Shown here one piece after another: positions 54,787-63,932 of a stretch of 64,000 bases of DNA. This DNA comes from an uncultured Paracoccaceae bacterium (GTDB lineage Bacteria > Pseudomonadota > Alphaproteobacteria > Rhodobacterales > Rhodobacteraceae). Both the position numbers and the translations under genes were made by a program. Position 1 is the first letter of the stretch; every line of letters starts with the position of its first letter. The notes beneath the pieces are model-generated. The model made no database searches and had not been told where the DNA came from. It saw nothing but the letters and a program-made list of their open reading frames with translations. The stretch spans positions 302,720 through 366,719 of the forward strand of contig CANMPD010000002.1 of assembly GCA_947499635.1 (NCBI GenBank), in the 5' to 3' direction.

Positions 54787-55276
54787 CCCTTCGCCTAAAG
54801 CCATAGGTGGAACAAAGCCAAGCTTATCTGTCTTAAGCATAGCACCAAAAGCAAACACACCGCGTTTTGGGGATGACTGTTATGGTTACGGTGATCCAAG
54901 GCCCAAGGGGTAGGTAAAAACCAACACCTGAGGGAAATATCATCGCGATAACGAGCCCAGTACTGCGTGTCCAAGCTTTGAAAACCAGTTCTTTTATCAG
55001 AGTAACTAAGCCAAAGCCTATGTTTCGTCATCATCCACATATCGCTCTTGATGCATAACGTATTTACGCCTGATTTTGCATCTGTTGATGTCCAGCCTTA
55101 TCCGCCTTTACGTATCGTTCTGGACTTAGCGCATGCGTCCTAATAGCGTTTACGTAAGGTATATGTTGGGTAAGGATACTCTAAACGCCTAAGATAAAAT
55201 TTATTTCAGAAAATGCTCAGAGTAAGTCTCTGAGCGAGCTTAAAATTCGATACGACCTCATATTCAGGAGAACATC
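54787..55276. other. Intergenic region DMT transporter-ggt
   Basis: 490 bp with no gene I can support; track ORFs here (such as 54795-55040 minus) have no coding character. It contains a weak inverted repeat GTCCAG/CTGGAC at 55090-55125, repeated TTACG words, and an 8-bp hairpin at 55215-55235 before ggt. Confidence 0.45.
55215..55235. promoter_or_regulatory. 8-bp hairpin/operator upstream of ggt
   Basis: GCTCAGAG-TAAGT-CTCTGAGC is a perfect 8-bp inverted repeat ending 41 nt before the ggt start. It could be an operator or a 5' leader stem-loop; there is no U-run, so it is not a simple terminator. Confidence 0.45.
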
Positions 55277-57079
55277 ATGTTTCAACGAAACAGTCTCATA
55301 ATTGCTGGTATTGCAGCGATGATATCGACGCCCTCTACCGCCCAAACCGCTGCAGACGCGGTTGCACCTGAAGCCGAGACCTCTCTGACAACGACATTCT
55401 CGGATATCAGCCCAGCAGCACAAGCCGCTTTGGCCGCGAAAAATGCCGGCACCCCTGTCGTGGCTGATGACTGGATGATCGCTGCAGCAAATCCTTTGGC
55501 GGTCGAAGCCGGGGCCGATATTTTACGAAACGGAGGCACCGCTGCAGATGCAATGGTCGCGGTGCAGTCTGTTCTTGGTCTGGTCGAGCCACAGTCTTCA
55601 GGCCTTGGTGGTGGTGCATTCTTGGTGTGGTATGATGCTGAAAGCCACGCGTTAACAACATTAGACGGCCGTGAAACCGCGCCAATGGCTGTGACACCAA
55701 CTGTTTTTCAAGATGACAATGGTGAACCTCTCAAATTTTTCGACGCGGTCGTGGGGGGACTTTCGGTTGGAACGCCCGGGACACCACGTCTGATGGAAGA
55801 AGCACATCGCCGTTGGGGGCGCGCCAACTGGGGGGATCTGTTCCAGTCGGCAATTCATCTCGCGGAAGAAGGGTTCTCTGTATCGGAACGAATGGCATCA
55901 TCCATCGCAGCGGATGCCGACCGTTTAGGGCGATTTGCCTCGACCGCAGATTATTTTATACCGGATGGCACCCCCCTTGCCACTGGAACGATACTCACAA
56001 ATCAGGACTACGCAGATGTTTTACGACAGGTCGCGTTTAAAGGGGCCGACGCCATCTACACGGGACCAATTGCAGCGGATATCGTGCGCGCCGTGCAATC
56101 AGCTGATGGGAACCCAGGTCTTTTGGCTATGGAAGATCTCGAAAAATATCGTGTAATTGAAAGGCCTGCGGTCTGTGTTACGTATCACAAGTCTGAGGTT
56201 TGTGGCATGGGGCCGCCATCTTCGGGCGCTTTAACGGTTGGGCAAATCCTCGGTATTGCAGGAGAGTTCAATCTAACGGATCTGGGCACCGAACACCCCG
56301 ACAGTTGGCGTATTATTGGCGATGCCTCTCGTCTCGCCTTTGCCGACCGCGGTCGCTATATGGCCGATAGCGACTTTGTGCCGATGCCAACCAAAGGGTT
56401 GCTTGACCCTTTGTATCTCCAAAATCGTGCACACCAAATCCAAGCAACAGATAAGGTGCTTGAAACAATCGAACCAGGCCAGCCGGCTTGGGACCACGCG
56501 ATGTTACTCTCCGATGACCAGTCGATTGAGTTCCCTTCAACCAGCCATATCTCAATCGTTGACAGTTACGGCAACGCGCTTTCGATGACGACCACAATCG
56601 AAAATGGTTTTGGCAGTCGTCTCTTTGTGCGCGGATTTCTATTAAACAATGAACTGACCGATTTCAGCTTCCGAACACATGTTGATGGCGCACCTATAGC
56701 GAACCGAATTGAGCCGGGCAAGCGGCCCAGATCCTCAATGGCGCCGACAATTGTGATGCAAGATGGTGCCCCTGTACTGGTGATTGGCAGTCCAGGCGGT
56801 AGCCGTATAATCGGGTATGTAGCTCAGGCAATTATCGCTCATTTAGATTGGGGGATGGATGTACAACAAGCCGTTTCAATGCCGCATTTGGTCAATCGTT
56901 TTGGCACATATGATGTGGAACAGGGGACACGCGCCGAAGCTCTGATCGAACCGCTCTCTGCATTCGGCTTTGAGGTAAACCCACGCGGCTTAAACTCTGG
57001 CCTGCATGCAATTTCAATTGGTGACAAGCTACTCGGAGGAGCTGACCCACGTCGAGAAGGTATCGCGTTAGGAGAATAA
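55277..57079 (+). CDS. ggt: Gamma-glutamyltransferase
   Basis: A 600-residue exported Ntn-hydrolase that cleaves glutathione and other gamma-glutamyl compounds in the periplasm. A signal peptide (about 1-22, ending PSTAQ) precedes an extra ~35-residue linker; the domain starts MIAAANPLAVEAGADILRNGGTAADAMVAVQ. The proenzyme self-cleaves before Thr422 in the conserved TSHISIVDSYGNALSMTT. RPRSSMAPTIV and SPGGSRIIGYV are the substrate-binding region of the small subunit. CAGGAGAAC precedes the ATG. Confidence 0.94.
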   Translation: MFQRNSLIIAGIAAMISTPSTAQTAADAVAPEAETSLTTTFSDISPAAQAALAAKNAGTPVVADDWMIAAANPLAVEAGADILRNGGTAADAMVAVQSVLGLVEPQSSGLGGGAFLVWYDAESHALTTLDGRETAPMAVTPTVFQDDNGEPLKFFDAVVGGLSVGTPGTPRLMEEAHRRWGRANWGDLFQSAIHLAEEGFSVSERMASSIAADADRLGRFASTADYFIPDGTPLATGTILTNQDYADVLRQVAFKGADAIYTGPIAADIVRAVQSADGNPGLLAMEDLEKYRVIERPAVCVTYHKSEVCGMGPPSSGALTVGQILGIAGEFNLTDLGTEHPDSWRIIGDASRLAFADRGRYMADSDFVPMPTKGLLDPLYLQNRAHQIQATDKVLETIEPGQPAWDHAMLLSDDQSIEFPSTSHISIVDSYGNALSMTTTIENGFGSRLFVRGFLLNNELTDFSFRTHVDGAPIANRIEPGKRPRSSMAPTIVMQDGAPVLVIGSPGGSRIIGYVAQAIIAHLDWGMDVQQAVSMPHLVNRFGTYDVEQGTRAEALIEPLSAFGFEVNPRGLNSGLHAISIGDKLLGGADPRREGIALGE

Positions 57080-57165
57080 ACTAACGGAGCTACTCTCTAG
57101 GTGCCTCCAATCCTTATATCTCAGAATCGTATCCGATCTCCTTTGTGGCAAAATACCAAGTCAAA

Positions 57166-57654
57166 GGAGTGGAACAATTCCGCGAAAGGGCCAATCCAGT
57201 GACTGGCAAGCGCGTCTCATAGCTCAACCCGGAAGACTGCTGGATCACACATGACCTCCTTGTGCTCCGGATCATTGACGCCAAGCTTTGGGAAACAGCC
57301 AAAACCCGTCAGAAGACCCTGGATAAGACAGGCAAATCGTTCTGGACCAAACAACATCCCGGTACTTGTTGTATGGCCTTTCCAAATGCGGGTGCTGTGG
57401 CGGTGGGTTTCTCGATGATTTCACAAAGCACATGAACAAGCTTCGGCGCGAACACGATGCGGCGACGGATCACTACCGTTGCGTGTTGACCTCGACGCGC
57501 AAAAAACTAGGCCAGATGGTCGATGCCATCGCCGAGGGCGCACCTGTCGCCCCGATAAAAGATAAAATGCATACGCTGGAAGACCAACGCATCGAATTAG
57601 AGAGGTTGTTGGAAGATGTGCAGGAGGCGACAAGTATTTGTTCTCACTGTCGCT
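57166..57654 (+). pseudogene. Degraded C-terminal part of a large serine recombinase
   Basis: Reading in two frames gives the recombinase domain and zinc-ribbon region of a DNA-invertase/resolvase-type large serine recombinase: ANPVTGKRVS, a TAG stop at 57220, LNPEDCWITHDLLVLRIIDAKLWETAKTRQ, a one-base frameshift near 57360, then YLLYGLSKCGCCGGGF. The piece after GGGF jumps straight to FTKHMNKLRREHDA, so an internal segment is missing too. The coiled-coil ends at LLEDVQEA, where relaxase sequence begins in another frame. The N-terminal catalytic domain is absent. Clearly dead. Confidence 0.85.
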
Positions 57655-59941
57655 GAACCCGCCACAGGATGCGGAAGTCTCTGTAGACGACTTTGAAGAG
57701 ACTATTGTTGCGGCCGAGAAGCGCCTTGGTCTCACTGGCCAGCCTCGCGCCATTGTCTTTCATGAAAAGAACGGACGGCGGCATGCGCATGCGGTCTGGT
57801 CCCGCATTGATGGGCAGGAACTGAAGGCCATCAACCTGCCGCACTACAAGCGAAAGCTTGGGGGGCTCGCTCGCGAGCTTTACCGCAGCCATGATTGGGA
57901 GATGCCACAAGGCTTTGTGGACGCGGAAAAGCGCGACCCGCTGAACTACACGCGGCAAGAGATGCGCGCGCGACTGGGGGCCGAGATGGATCTACCCTCC
58001 GCGCAGGATGTCGCGGATCAGTTGCACGATCTTCCCGTGCAACCGATTGATGCGCGCAATAAAGCTTTCGAAGTGCGACGGGCAAAACTGATTGAAACGC
58101 AGCGCAAGGAACGCGCGACGTTTCTCAAGCGGCAAGAAGAGCTGCGCATCGCAGAGATCAAAGCGCGGCAAGCCAGCCTGCCTAGGGGTTTGCGCGGTCT
58201 CTTGTCTCGCGCGACGGGGCAATATCAGGCGAAACTCCAAAAAATCGAAACCGATGCCACGGCCGCAGAACACCGCGACCGCGCAGCGCAGCAAACACTG
58301 GTGATCAAACATCTCGCGAAACGACAAGCGCTCACGCGTGACGGCCAAAATCAGGGTCTGTCCACTGCTTTCCATACCAAGGCGCAAACGGATCCAAATC
58401 AAGCACTGGTTCTGCGCGATGACGAACTTCCCCATTCCGCAGCGCAACTGACCAAGTCGCCGGAGCTGGTGCTGGATCATATCTCGCAGACCAAGACCTC
58501 ATTCAAACGGGTCGATGTATTGCGGAAGATCGACGATCCACTGGCATTGCAGAAGGCAGCGGACACGGCGATGACGACATCGCAACTGGTGCGTCTGACG
58601 GATGACAGCAGCACGCCTGTCTTCACGACAACGGACTATCAAAACGCCGAACGGGATTTGGATGGTGCTGCGCGATCTATGACGCGTACGGGTGGATTTG
58701 GCGTCGCATCCGTGAACACCACGGACGTGATCAAAGAACAAAACGCCAAAATGCGCCGGGCCTTTAGCGGCAAGTTGAGCGCCGAACAGCAAGACGCTTT
58801 GCATCATGTTTTGGGCGACAAACAACTTTCTTCCGTGGTTGGTCTTGCGGGCGCGGGTAAAAGCACCTTGCTTGCCACCGCGCAGGAGGCCTGGGTTAAA
58901 CAGGGCTTCACTGTGCGCGCGGCTCTGGCGGGAAAAGCCGCCGAGGAACTGCAAAGCGCATCGGGAATCGCAAGCCGCACACTCGCATCCTTGGAGTTGT
59001 CATGGAAGAACGGCTACGAGCCCATCGCAAATGGCGATGTCCTTGTCATCGACGAAGCGGGTATGATCGGGACGCGACAATTGTCGCGCGTTACCAGCAA
59101 GATGAACGAGATCGGCGCGAAACTGGTTCTGGTGGACGATCCGGACCAGTTACAACCTATCGAAGCAGGCACACCGTTCCGTCAGGTCGTCAAGACCCAC
59201 AGTGCGGCACGCCTCACCGAAATCCACCGGCAAAAGTCAGAGTGGCAGAAACAGGCGTCGAGGGATCTCGCGGCGGGTGACATGTCGAAATCTGTGGATC
59301 AGTACCGCAAACGCGATGCGGTCACCGAGGTCGATCATCGCGGCGGCGCCATAGATGTTCTGGTCGAAACCTACGCCATGGATATCGCCGTCAACGGCAG
59401 AACAAAATCCCGCCTCGCTTTTGCACACAAACGCAAAGACGTGCACGCGCTCAATCAAGCCATTCGATCCGCATTGCGGTCAGACCCGGACGCACCACCT
59501 GAAACGATGTTCACCACAGACACTGGCAAACGCGCTTTTGCAGCCGACGACCGCATTGTCTTCACCCGTAACGACAAGGACATCGGTGTGAAGAACGGCA
59601 TGCTGGGCACGGTCGTAACGGCACAGGATGGTGAGATTGCCGTCGCGCTCGACGGCGACACAGATCGACTTGTCCGCTTCGACCCACGCGCGTTCAAAGC
59701 CTTCGTTCACGGCTACGCCGTCACCATCCACAAATCCCAAGGCGCGACAGTCGACCAATCCTACGTGCTTGCCTCCCGTTCCATGGATCGGCATTTGGCC
59801 TACGTCGCCATGACACGGCATCGCGACGACATGCGCCTCGTCATCAACAATCGCGACCGACCGACTTGGGCAGCGGATCAAAAGCATCGGCACTACCAAC
59901 AAGGGCAAACACGATCACACGCCGGGCCATCAATGGGTTAG
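57638..59941 (+). pseudogene. 5'-truncated relaxase fused to TraA-like helicase
   Basis: A 767-residue open frame starting at a fortuitous TTG. Residues about 1-110 match the middle of a mobilization relaxase (FSLSLNPPQDAEVSVDDFEETI, HEKNGRRHAHAVWSRIDG with the metal-binding HxH), but the N-terminal part with the nicking tyrosine is missing. After a charged linker comes a TraA/RecD2-like helicase: Walker A GLAGAGKSTLL (about 402), Walker B VLVIDEAGMIG, VDDPDQLQPIEAG, and YAVTIHKSQGATVDQSYVLASR. Composition is richer in GC than neighbours. Probably a remnant of a conjugative or mobilizable element; not expected to nick DNA. Confidence 0.8.
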
Positions 59942-60115
59942 CCACATCTTGGAAGCCACAGCAGACCTTGGTGGATCGCGCAGAGAAGGGCGGGACAGAG
60001 CCCAAAGTGACGAATTCTGCATGTTGCGTAAATGTCAGCTTTGAGCCCATTTTAACGTATTGTGCGACTGGAGAAATTCGGTCATCCTTAACGAGAAAAT
60101 TAAGGAGACATGCTC

Positions 60116-60754
60116 ATGGAGTTGTCGGAAATCGTCGCATTTGCATTTGTCGCAAGTCTGCTCGTGATGTCACCCGGACCGAATGGGGTTTTGATTGCTA
60201 AGACGGTGCCGACATCCGGGCGGGCGGCAGGGTTTGCCAATGTTGCAGGGTTCGTCACTGGCTTCTACCTTCACGGAGCGATGGCAATACTTGGCCTCTC
60301 GATCATACTGGTCCAGTCGGCAACCGCATTTGCCATCGTGAAGTATCTTGGCGCGGCCTATCTGTGTTGGATCGGTGTCAAAGCACTGATATCCGCTTGG
60401 CAAGGCATTGAAACCACTGGCGAAGTGAAACCTGCCGACAGAAGGCGGACGTTGTCCAAGGCATATATTGAAGGCTTACTGACCAATGCGCTTAATCCGA
60501 AGGTTTCGATGTTTTACCTGGCTGCATTCCCGCAATTTATCACGTTAGGCGAGACGACCGCGACCGCATCATTCATGCTGGTCTTCATCCATTCGATGAT
60601 CAATGCGATTTGGTTCGGGGCGATGGTCCTTTTGATGTCTCGCCTGACTTCAATCGCCAGAAGCGGTAATTTTCAGCGGTGGCTTAAGGGCACTACTGGC
60701 GTTGTTTTTATCGGGTTCGGCGCGAAGCTGGCAACCTACAAGCCTAACATCTGA
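60116..60754 (+). CDS. LysE family translocator
   Basis: A 212-residue inner-membrane exporter of the LysE/RhtB family, about six helices, with the N-terminal signature SPGPNGVLIAKTVPTSGRAAGFANVAGF and the mid-protein AYLCWIGVKALISAW and NALNPKVSMFYLAAFPQFI. Family members export amino acids such as lysine, homoserine or threonine. The ATG at 60116 has TAAGGAG at 8 nt; the track ATG at 60110 would be too close to it. Part of the accessory region, 170 bp after the relaxase remnant. Confidence 0.9.
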   Translation: MELSEIVAFAFVASLLVMSPGPNGVLIAKTVPTSGRAAGFANVAGFVTGFYLHGAMAILGLSIILVQSATAFAIVKYLGAAYLCWIGVKALISAWQGIETTGEVKPADRRRTLSKAYIEGLLTNALNPKVSMFYLAAFPQFITLGETTATASFMLVFIHSMINAIWFGAMVLLMSRLTSIARSGNFQRWLKGTTGVVFIGFGAKLATYKPNI

Positions 60755-61118
60755 TACGTTCAAACAGGCGGCGGCTTCGTCCGCGATGTAGTCATCGGGC
60801 CTCCCATTGTTTCCGCGGCGGCGAATGACTGCTAAGCGGGCAAAGTGCAGAATCCTGCTTTGATGACCAACGGTGGCCAAGGGCCGTGAGCGACCAACTA
60901 GTTTGTGTTGCCTCAACGCGATGCTGCAAAGCGGAGAACTGCTGCTGTGCGCCCCAATTTGCCGAATGCTGCGCTTAGCACGAATGTCCGTTCTAGAGAG
61001 AACGACCAAAAACCTTCAACAACTGCTTTAGATCTGAACGAGGTTTTTGACAGCGTCAATCGTGGTGGTTTGAGCATGTTCCAAAACTGAGGACCTACGG
61101 TGTACTCTTAAATGGTTT
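60755..61118. other. Intergenic region LysE-hydrolase
   Basis: 364 bp in which track ORFs on either strand have no recognisable domain. The words GCGGCGAATGACTGC here and a GACGAATGACTG near 63950 look alike, hinting at short non-coding repeats around mobile DNA, but I cannot define a unit. Confidence 0.35.
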
Positions 61119-62150
61119 CTATTCGTCAATCTGTTTGAGGAACTGTGAGACCGCCTCCACGGCATCCTGAGCGATTGGCAAGCCTGGATCCGCATAGGTA
61201 GCGAGGTTGGCGGCTGTGTCATCGGATGAAACAGCCTTCAATACGTGGTTAACGTCCGGGAGTAGAGAAAGGGTAGCATCTGGCGCGGAATCCGCGAGCC
61301 TGCGAGCATCCGCCTCGCCCACCTGAAGGTCACGCATACCCTGAATGACAAGGATGGGAACACGGGTTTCCATCACCAGTATGGCAGGATCGTAGGAGAA
61401 TGCGTCGATTAGAAAGCCCTGCACTTCCGGTGCGAACAAAGCTTGTAAGGCAGGGTTCAACGCGTTTGTATCTACCTGTTCACCGCGCTCCAAGGTCATG
61501 ATCGCTTCATCTGCTTCATTCAGGATCGGGGCGTTGGCTGGATTGGCGTGCAACTGGTCGCGCAACACAGTTCCAAGCGGACGGCCTGGAGTGCTCACCA
61601 AGATCAGGCCGCACGGTTTAGGTAGGCGCGCTATGGCCGCAAGCGCGACCAGACCGCCCTCACTGTGCCCTAGCGGCACGACGCAACGGGTGCCGCCGCC
61701 AGCCGTTGGCAATTGCTTCCTGATGGCCCGCGCCCAAGCGAGTATATCATCGCCATAGGCCGTGATTGTTACATCATTGGGGTCGGGGACCGCGTCCGCC
61801 GAGCCAAACATGCCACGCTTGTCGATGCGCAACGAAGGGATCCCGCTCTCGGCCAATGCCTCCGCAAGCAAAGCATAGGGCGTCGCCGAGATGCCGAGGG
61901 GTGAATTGCCGTCGCGGTCAGTCGGTCCCGATCCAGGCACAATCAATACGACAGGCGTTCCATCGGGAATTACGCTGTCGCCAGCTGGCAAGGTCAGGAT
62001 TCCCGCGAGAGAGCCTTCAGGGCCGGGTGCGCTCAGCTCCTGCTGGACGGCCAACCCATCGCCCTCGTGTTTATCATCCATCTGAGCGACCACGGAAGAC
62101 GCCGAAATCATACCGAAAGCCAAAACTAGTTTATAGGTGATGGAACCCAT
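61119..62150 (-). CDS. Secreted alpha/beta hydrolase
   Basis: A 343-residue serine hydrolase with a signal peptide (MGSITYKLVLAFGMISASSVVAQ). The fold shows VVLIVPGSGPTDRDGNSPLG (oxyanion region), the nucleophile elbow CVVPLGHSEGGLVALAA, the acid-residue region RVPILVIQGMRDLQVG, and the final His in LLPDVNHVLK. This resembles COG1073-like esterases/peptidases. The track ORF runs on upstream to 62627, into the insertion sequence, but ATG 62150 with the signal peptide is the natural start. The IS lies 232 bp upstream. Confidence 0.87.
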   Translation of the reverse strand: MGSITYKLVLAFGMISASSVVAQMDDKHEGDGLAVQQELSAPGPEGSLAGILTLPAGDSVIPDGTPVVLIVPGSGPTDRDGNSPLGISATPYALLAEALAESGIPSLRIDKRGMFGSADAVPDPNDVTITAYGDDILAWARAIRKQLPTAGGGTRCVVPLGHSEGGLVALAAIARLPKPCGLILVSTPGRPLGTVLRDQLHANPANAPILNEADEAIMTLERGEQVDTNALNPALQALFAPEVQGFLIDAFSYDPAILVMETRVPILVIQGMRDLQVGEADARRLADSAPDATLSLLPDVNHVLKAVSSDDTAANLATYADPGLPIAQDAVEAVSQFLKQIDE

Positions 62151-62382
62151 AGATAATTTCACAATCGCTTCTTTCGACTCACTACCGAGAGTGAACATTC
62201 CATCCCTTAAAATATTGTTCAAGGTGCCTGTCAGGAACGTAGTGAATTTATGCTCATTCAAACCTGCCCAAAACGACCATTTGTTGAACGGATCGCTGAA
62301 ATTGCCATTGGCGCAGTCGCAGCGAAAGCTCATTTCGTCCGCGCAACGGAAGTTTGAGCATCGCGCAGCTAAGGTCCGATTC
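62151..62382. other. Sequence between hydrolase gene and insertion sequence
   Basis: 232 bp without a recognisable gene; open on the minus strand but with no domain similarity. It should hold the hydrolase promoter, cut off from anything further upstream by the insertion. Confidence 0.4.
62379..62382. repeat. Target duplication ATTC, left copy
   Basis: ATTC directly abuts the left inverted repeat; the same ATTC abuts the right one at 63929-63932, giving a 4-bp target-site duplication. Confidence 0.65.
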
Positions 62383-62408
62383 GGGCCGATTCCGTTGAAA
62401 AACTCTTT
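62383..62408. repeat. IS left inverted repeat
   Basis: Starts GGGCCGATTCC and ends GTTGAAAAACTCTTT; matches the complement of the right end at 23 of 26 positions. Confidence 0.85.
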
Positions 62409-62464
62409 CTTGATCGGGCCGGTAACTGCTGTTTCAATTCTCCCGACGAGCGGGAGGGTTTGCG

Positions 62465-63835
62465 ATGATGGGACCGAAGCAGGAAGCGCAGGCGGCCTTG
62501 TTTTACGAGTTCTCGCTGGAGGAACATGTTCGGCAGGATCACCTGCTTCGGTCGATTGATCGTTTCGTCGATCTAAGCAGCATCCGGGGACACCTTGCGG
62601 ATTTCTACCGCCACACGGGTCGCCCATCAGTCGATCCTGAATTGTTGATCCGGATGCTATTGGTTGGGTATTGTTTCGGCATCCGGTCGGAGCGACGGCT
62701 CTGTGAAGAAGTGCGCCTCAATCTGGCATACCGCTGGTTTTGCCGCCTCGACCTGACAGATCGCATCCCGGACCATTCGACCTTTTCAAAGAACCGCCAT
62801 GGCCGCTTTCGCGAGAGCGACTTGTTGCGCCATGTGTTCGAGACGAGGGTTGCGCGTTGCATGAAGGAAAGGTTGATCGGAGGCCATGGCTTTGCGGTCG
62901 ACGCCAGTTTGATCAGCGCCGATGTTCAAGAACAAAACTCCAGCAATCCCGAGGATTGGACCGCTCGCGAGATTGATCCCGCTGATGCACCTCGTGCAGT
63001 GCGCGAATATCTCGATACGTTGGACGACGAAGCCTTCGGCGCGGCGACCAGCGCAAAGCCCAAGTTTACAGCGCATGCTGACCCCGCCAGCCAATGGACT
63101 GCGGCGCGCAAAGGTCCCGCTTTCTTTGCATATTCCGACAACTATCTGATCGACACGGACCACGGCGTTATCATGGATGTAGACGCAAGCCGATCGAACA
63201 AGACCGCCGAAGTTGGTGCAATGCGTAAGATGATCGACCGCACGGAAGAGCGCTTTGGTGTGACGCCTGATTGGATCGCCGCAGATACGGCCTACGGATC
63301 ATCCGACAATCTGGTCTGGCTGGCTCTAAAGCGTCAGATCCTCCCCTTCATTCCCGTCTTTGACAAAGGCGAACGGACCGATGGAACCTTCTCGCGATCC
63401 GACTTCAAATGGGATGACGAGAACGACCGGTACGTCTGCCCGGGCGGCAAAGAGATGCGACATACATGGCGGACCTATTCTGATCTAAAACGGAATGCCT
63501 CGGCTTGGAAATCCAGAAACTATCGCGCACTGAAATCAGACTGCACAGGATGCGAGTTGAAGGCAAAGTGTTGCCCAACGCTGACACGCGTTCAGTCCAT
63601 CGCGACAAACATGAGATCGTCAGAGATTTTGCCCGCCAATGCACCGCATCGGAGTTCAATCCCAAAGCCCAAGCGCGACGCAAGAAGGTCGAAATGTTCT
63701 TCGCCCATCTCAAACGCATCCTCGGACTGGGCCGCCTCCGATTACGGGGACCAAGATGAATTTACCCTCGCCGCCACCGCCCAGAACCTCCGGAATCTCG
63801 CAAAACTCAGGCCAATGGTGCCCGCTTCAAGATGA
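62465..63835 (+). pseudogene. IS transposase with two offsetting frameshifts
   Basis: A 456-residue ORF of the IS1182/IS5-like DDE group: N-terminal InsH-type domain (HVRQDHLLRSIDRFVDLSSIRGHLADFYRHTGRPSVDPELLIRMLLVGYCFGIRSER and DHSTFSKNRHGRF), then catalytic-Asp regions FAVDASLISADV and DWIAADTAYGSSDNLVWL. Up to Cys370 (63574) the frame is normal. From there to about 63750 the family sequence (VHRDKHEIVRDFARQ to KKVEMFFAHLKRILGLGRLRLRG) continues in the +1 frame, and the original frame returns at DEFTLAATAQNLRNLAKL. The segment that normally carries the catalytic Glu is thus mistranslated, so the enzyme is probably inactive. GGGAGGG precedes the ATG. Confidence 0.85.
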
Positions 63836-63902
63836 AAAACCGGGCAGATCCTCGACATCTAAAAGAAATCAAACCGATAGCTTGAAGAAAGACGCTCAAA
63901 CC

Positions 63903-63928
63903 AAAGAGTTTTTCAACAAAATCAGCCC
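63903..63928. repeat. IS right inverted repeat
   Basis: Begins AAAGAGTTTTTCAAC and ends in AGCCC; partner of the left repeat at 62383. Confidence 0.85.
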
Positions 63929-63932
63929 ATTC
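63929..63932. repeat. Target duplication ATTC, right copy
   Basis: Second copy of the ATTC next to the right inverted repeat. The remaining 68 bp of the window hold no recognisable gene. Confidence 0.65.

Larger units (their letters stand above)
62383..63928 (+). mobile_element. Insertion sequence, 1,546 bp, IS1182/IS5-like
   Basis: The element is bounded by 26-bp inverted repeats (62383-62408 and 63903-63928, three mismatches; the shared core is GTTGAAAAACTCTTT) and flanked by the 4-bp direct repeat ATTC. It carries one DDE transposase gene reading rightward. Complete ends and duplication show it arrived by transposition. The transposase frame is altered (see that entry), so it may now need a helper copy. 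Confidence 0.88.

Noticed and set aside
54795-55040. 81-residue minus-strand ORF in the gap before ggt
   Set aside because: No ribosome site, odd composition (Trp/Cys/His-rich) and no similarity I can recognise.
57421-57753. Minus-strand ORF opposite the recombinase remnant
   Set aside because: Arg/Ser-rich shadow of the plus-strand recombinase and relaxase reading frames; no domain likeness.
60650-61118. Possible genes in the LysE-hydrolase gap (for example 60650-61009 minus and 60905-61090 plus)
   Set aside because: No recognisable motifs, no ribosome sites, and partly antisense to the LysE gene.
61119-62627. 502-residue minus-strand ORF covering the hydrolase and running into the IS
   Set aside because: The first 159 codons overlap the IS end and intergenic DNA and have no domain; the signal peptide at ATG 62150 marks the true start.
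57114-63932. Whether the right-end accessory region is a defence island or a new conjugative system
   Set aside because: Only one truncated relaxase, a dead recombinase, an exporter, a hydrolase and an IS are present; no type IV secretion, toxin-antitoxin, nuclease-ATPase or restriction genes support a functional system.
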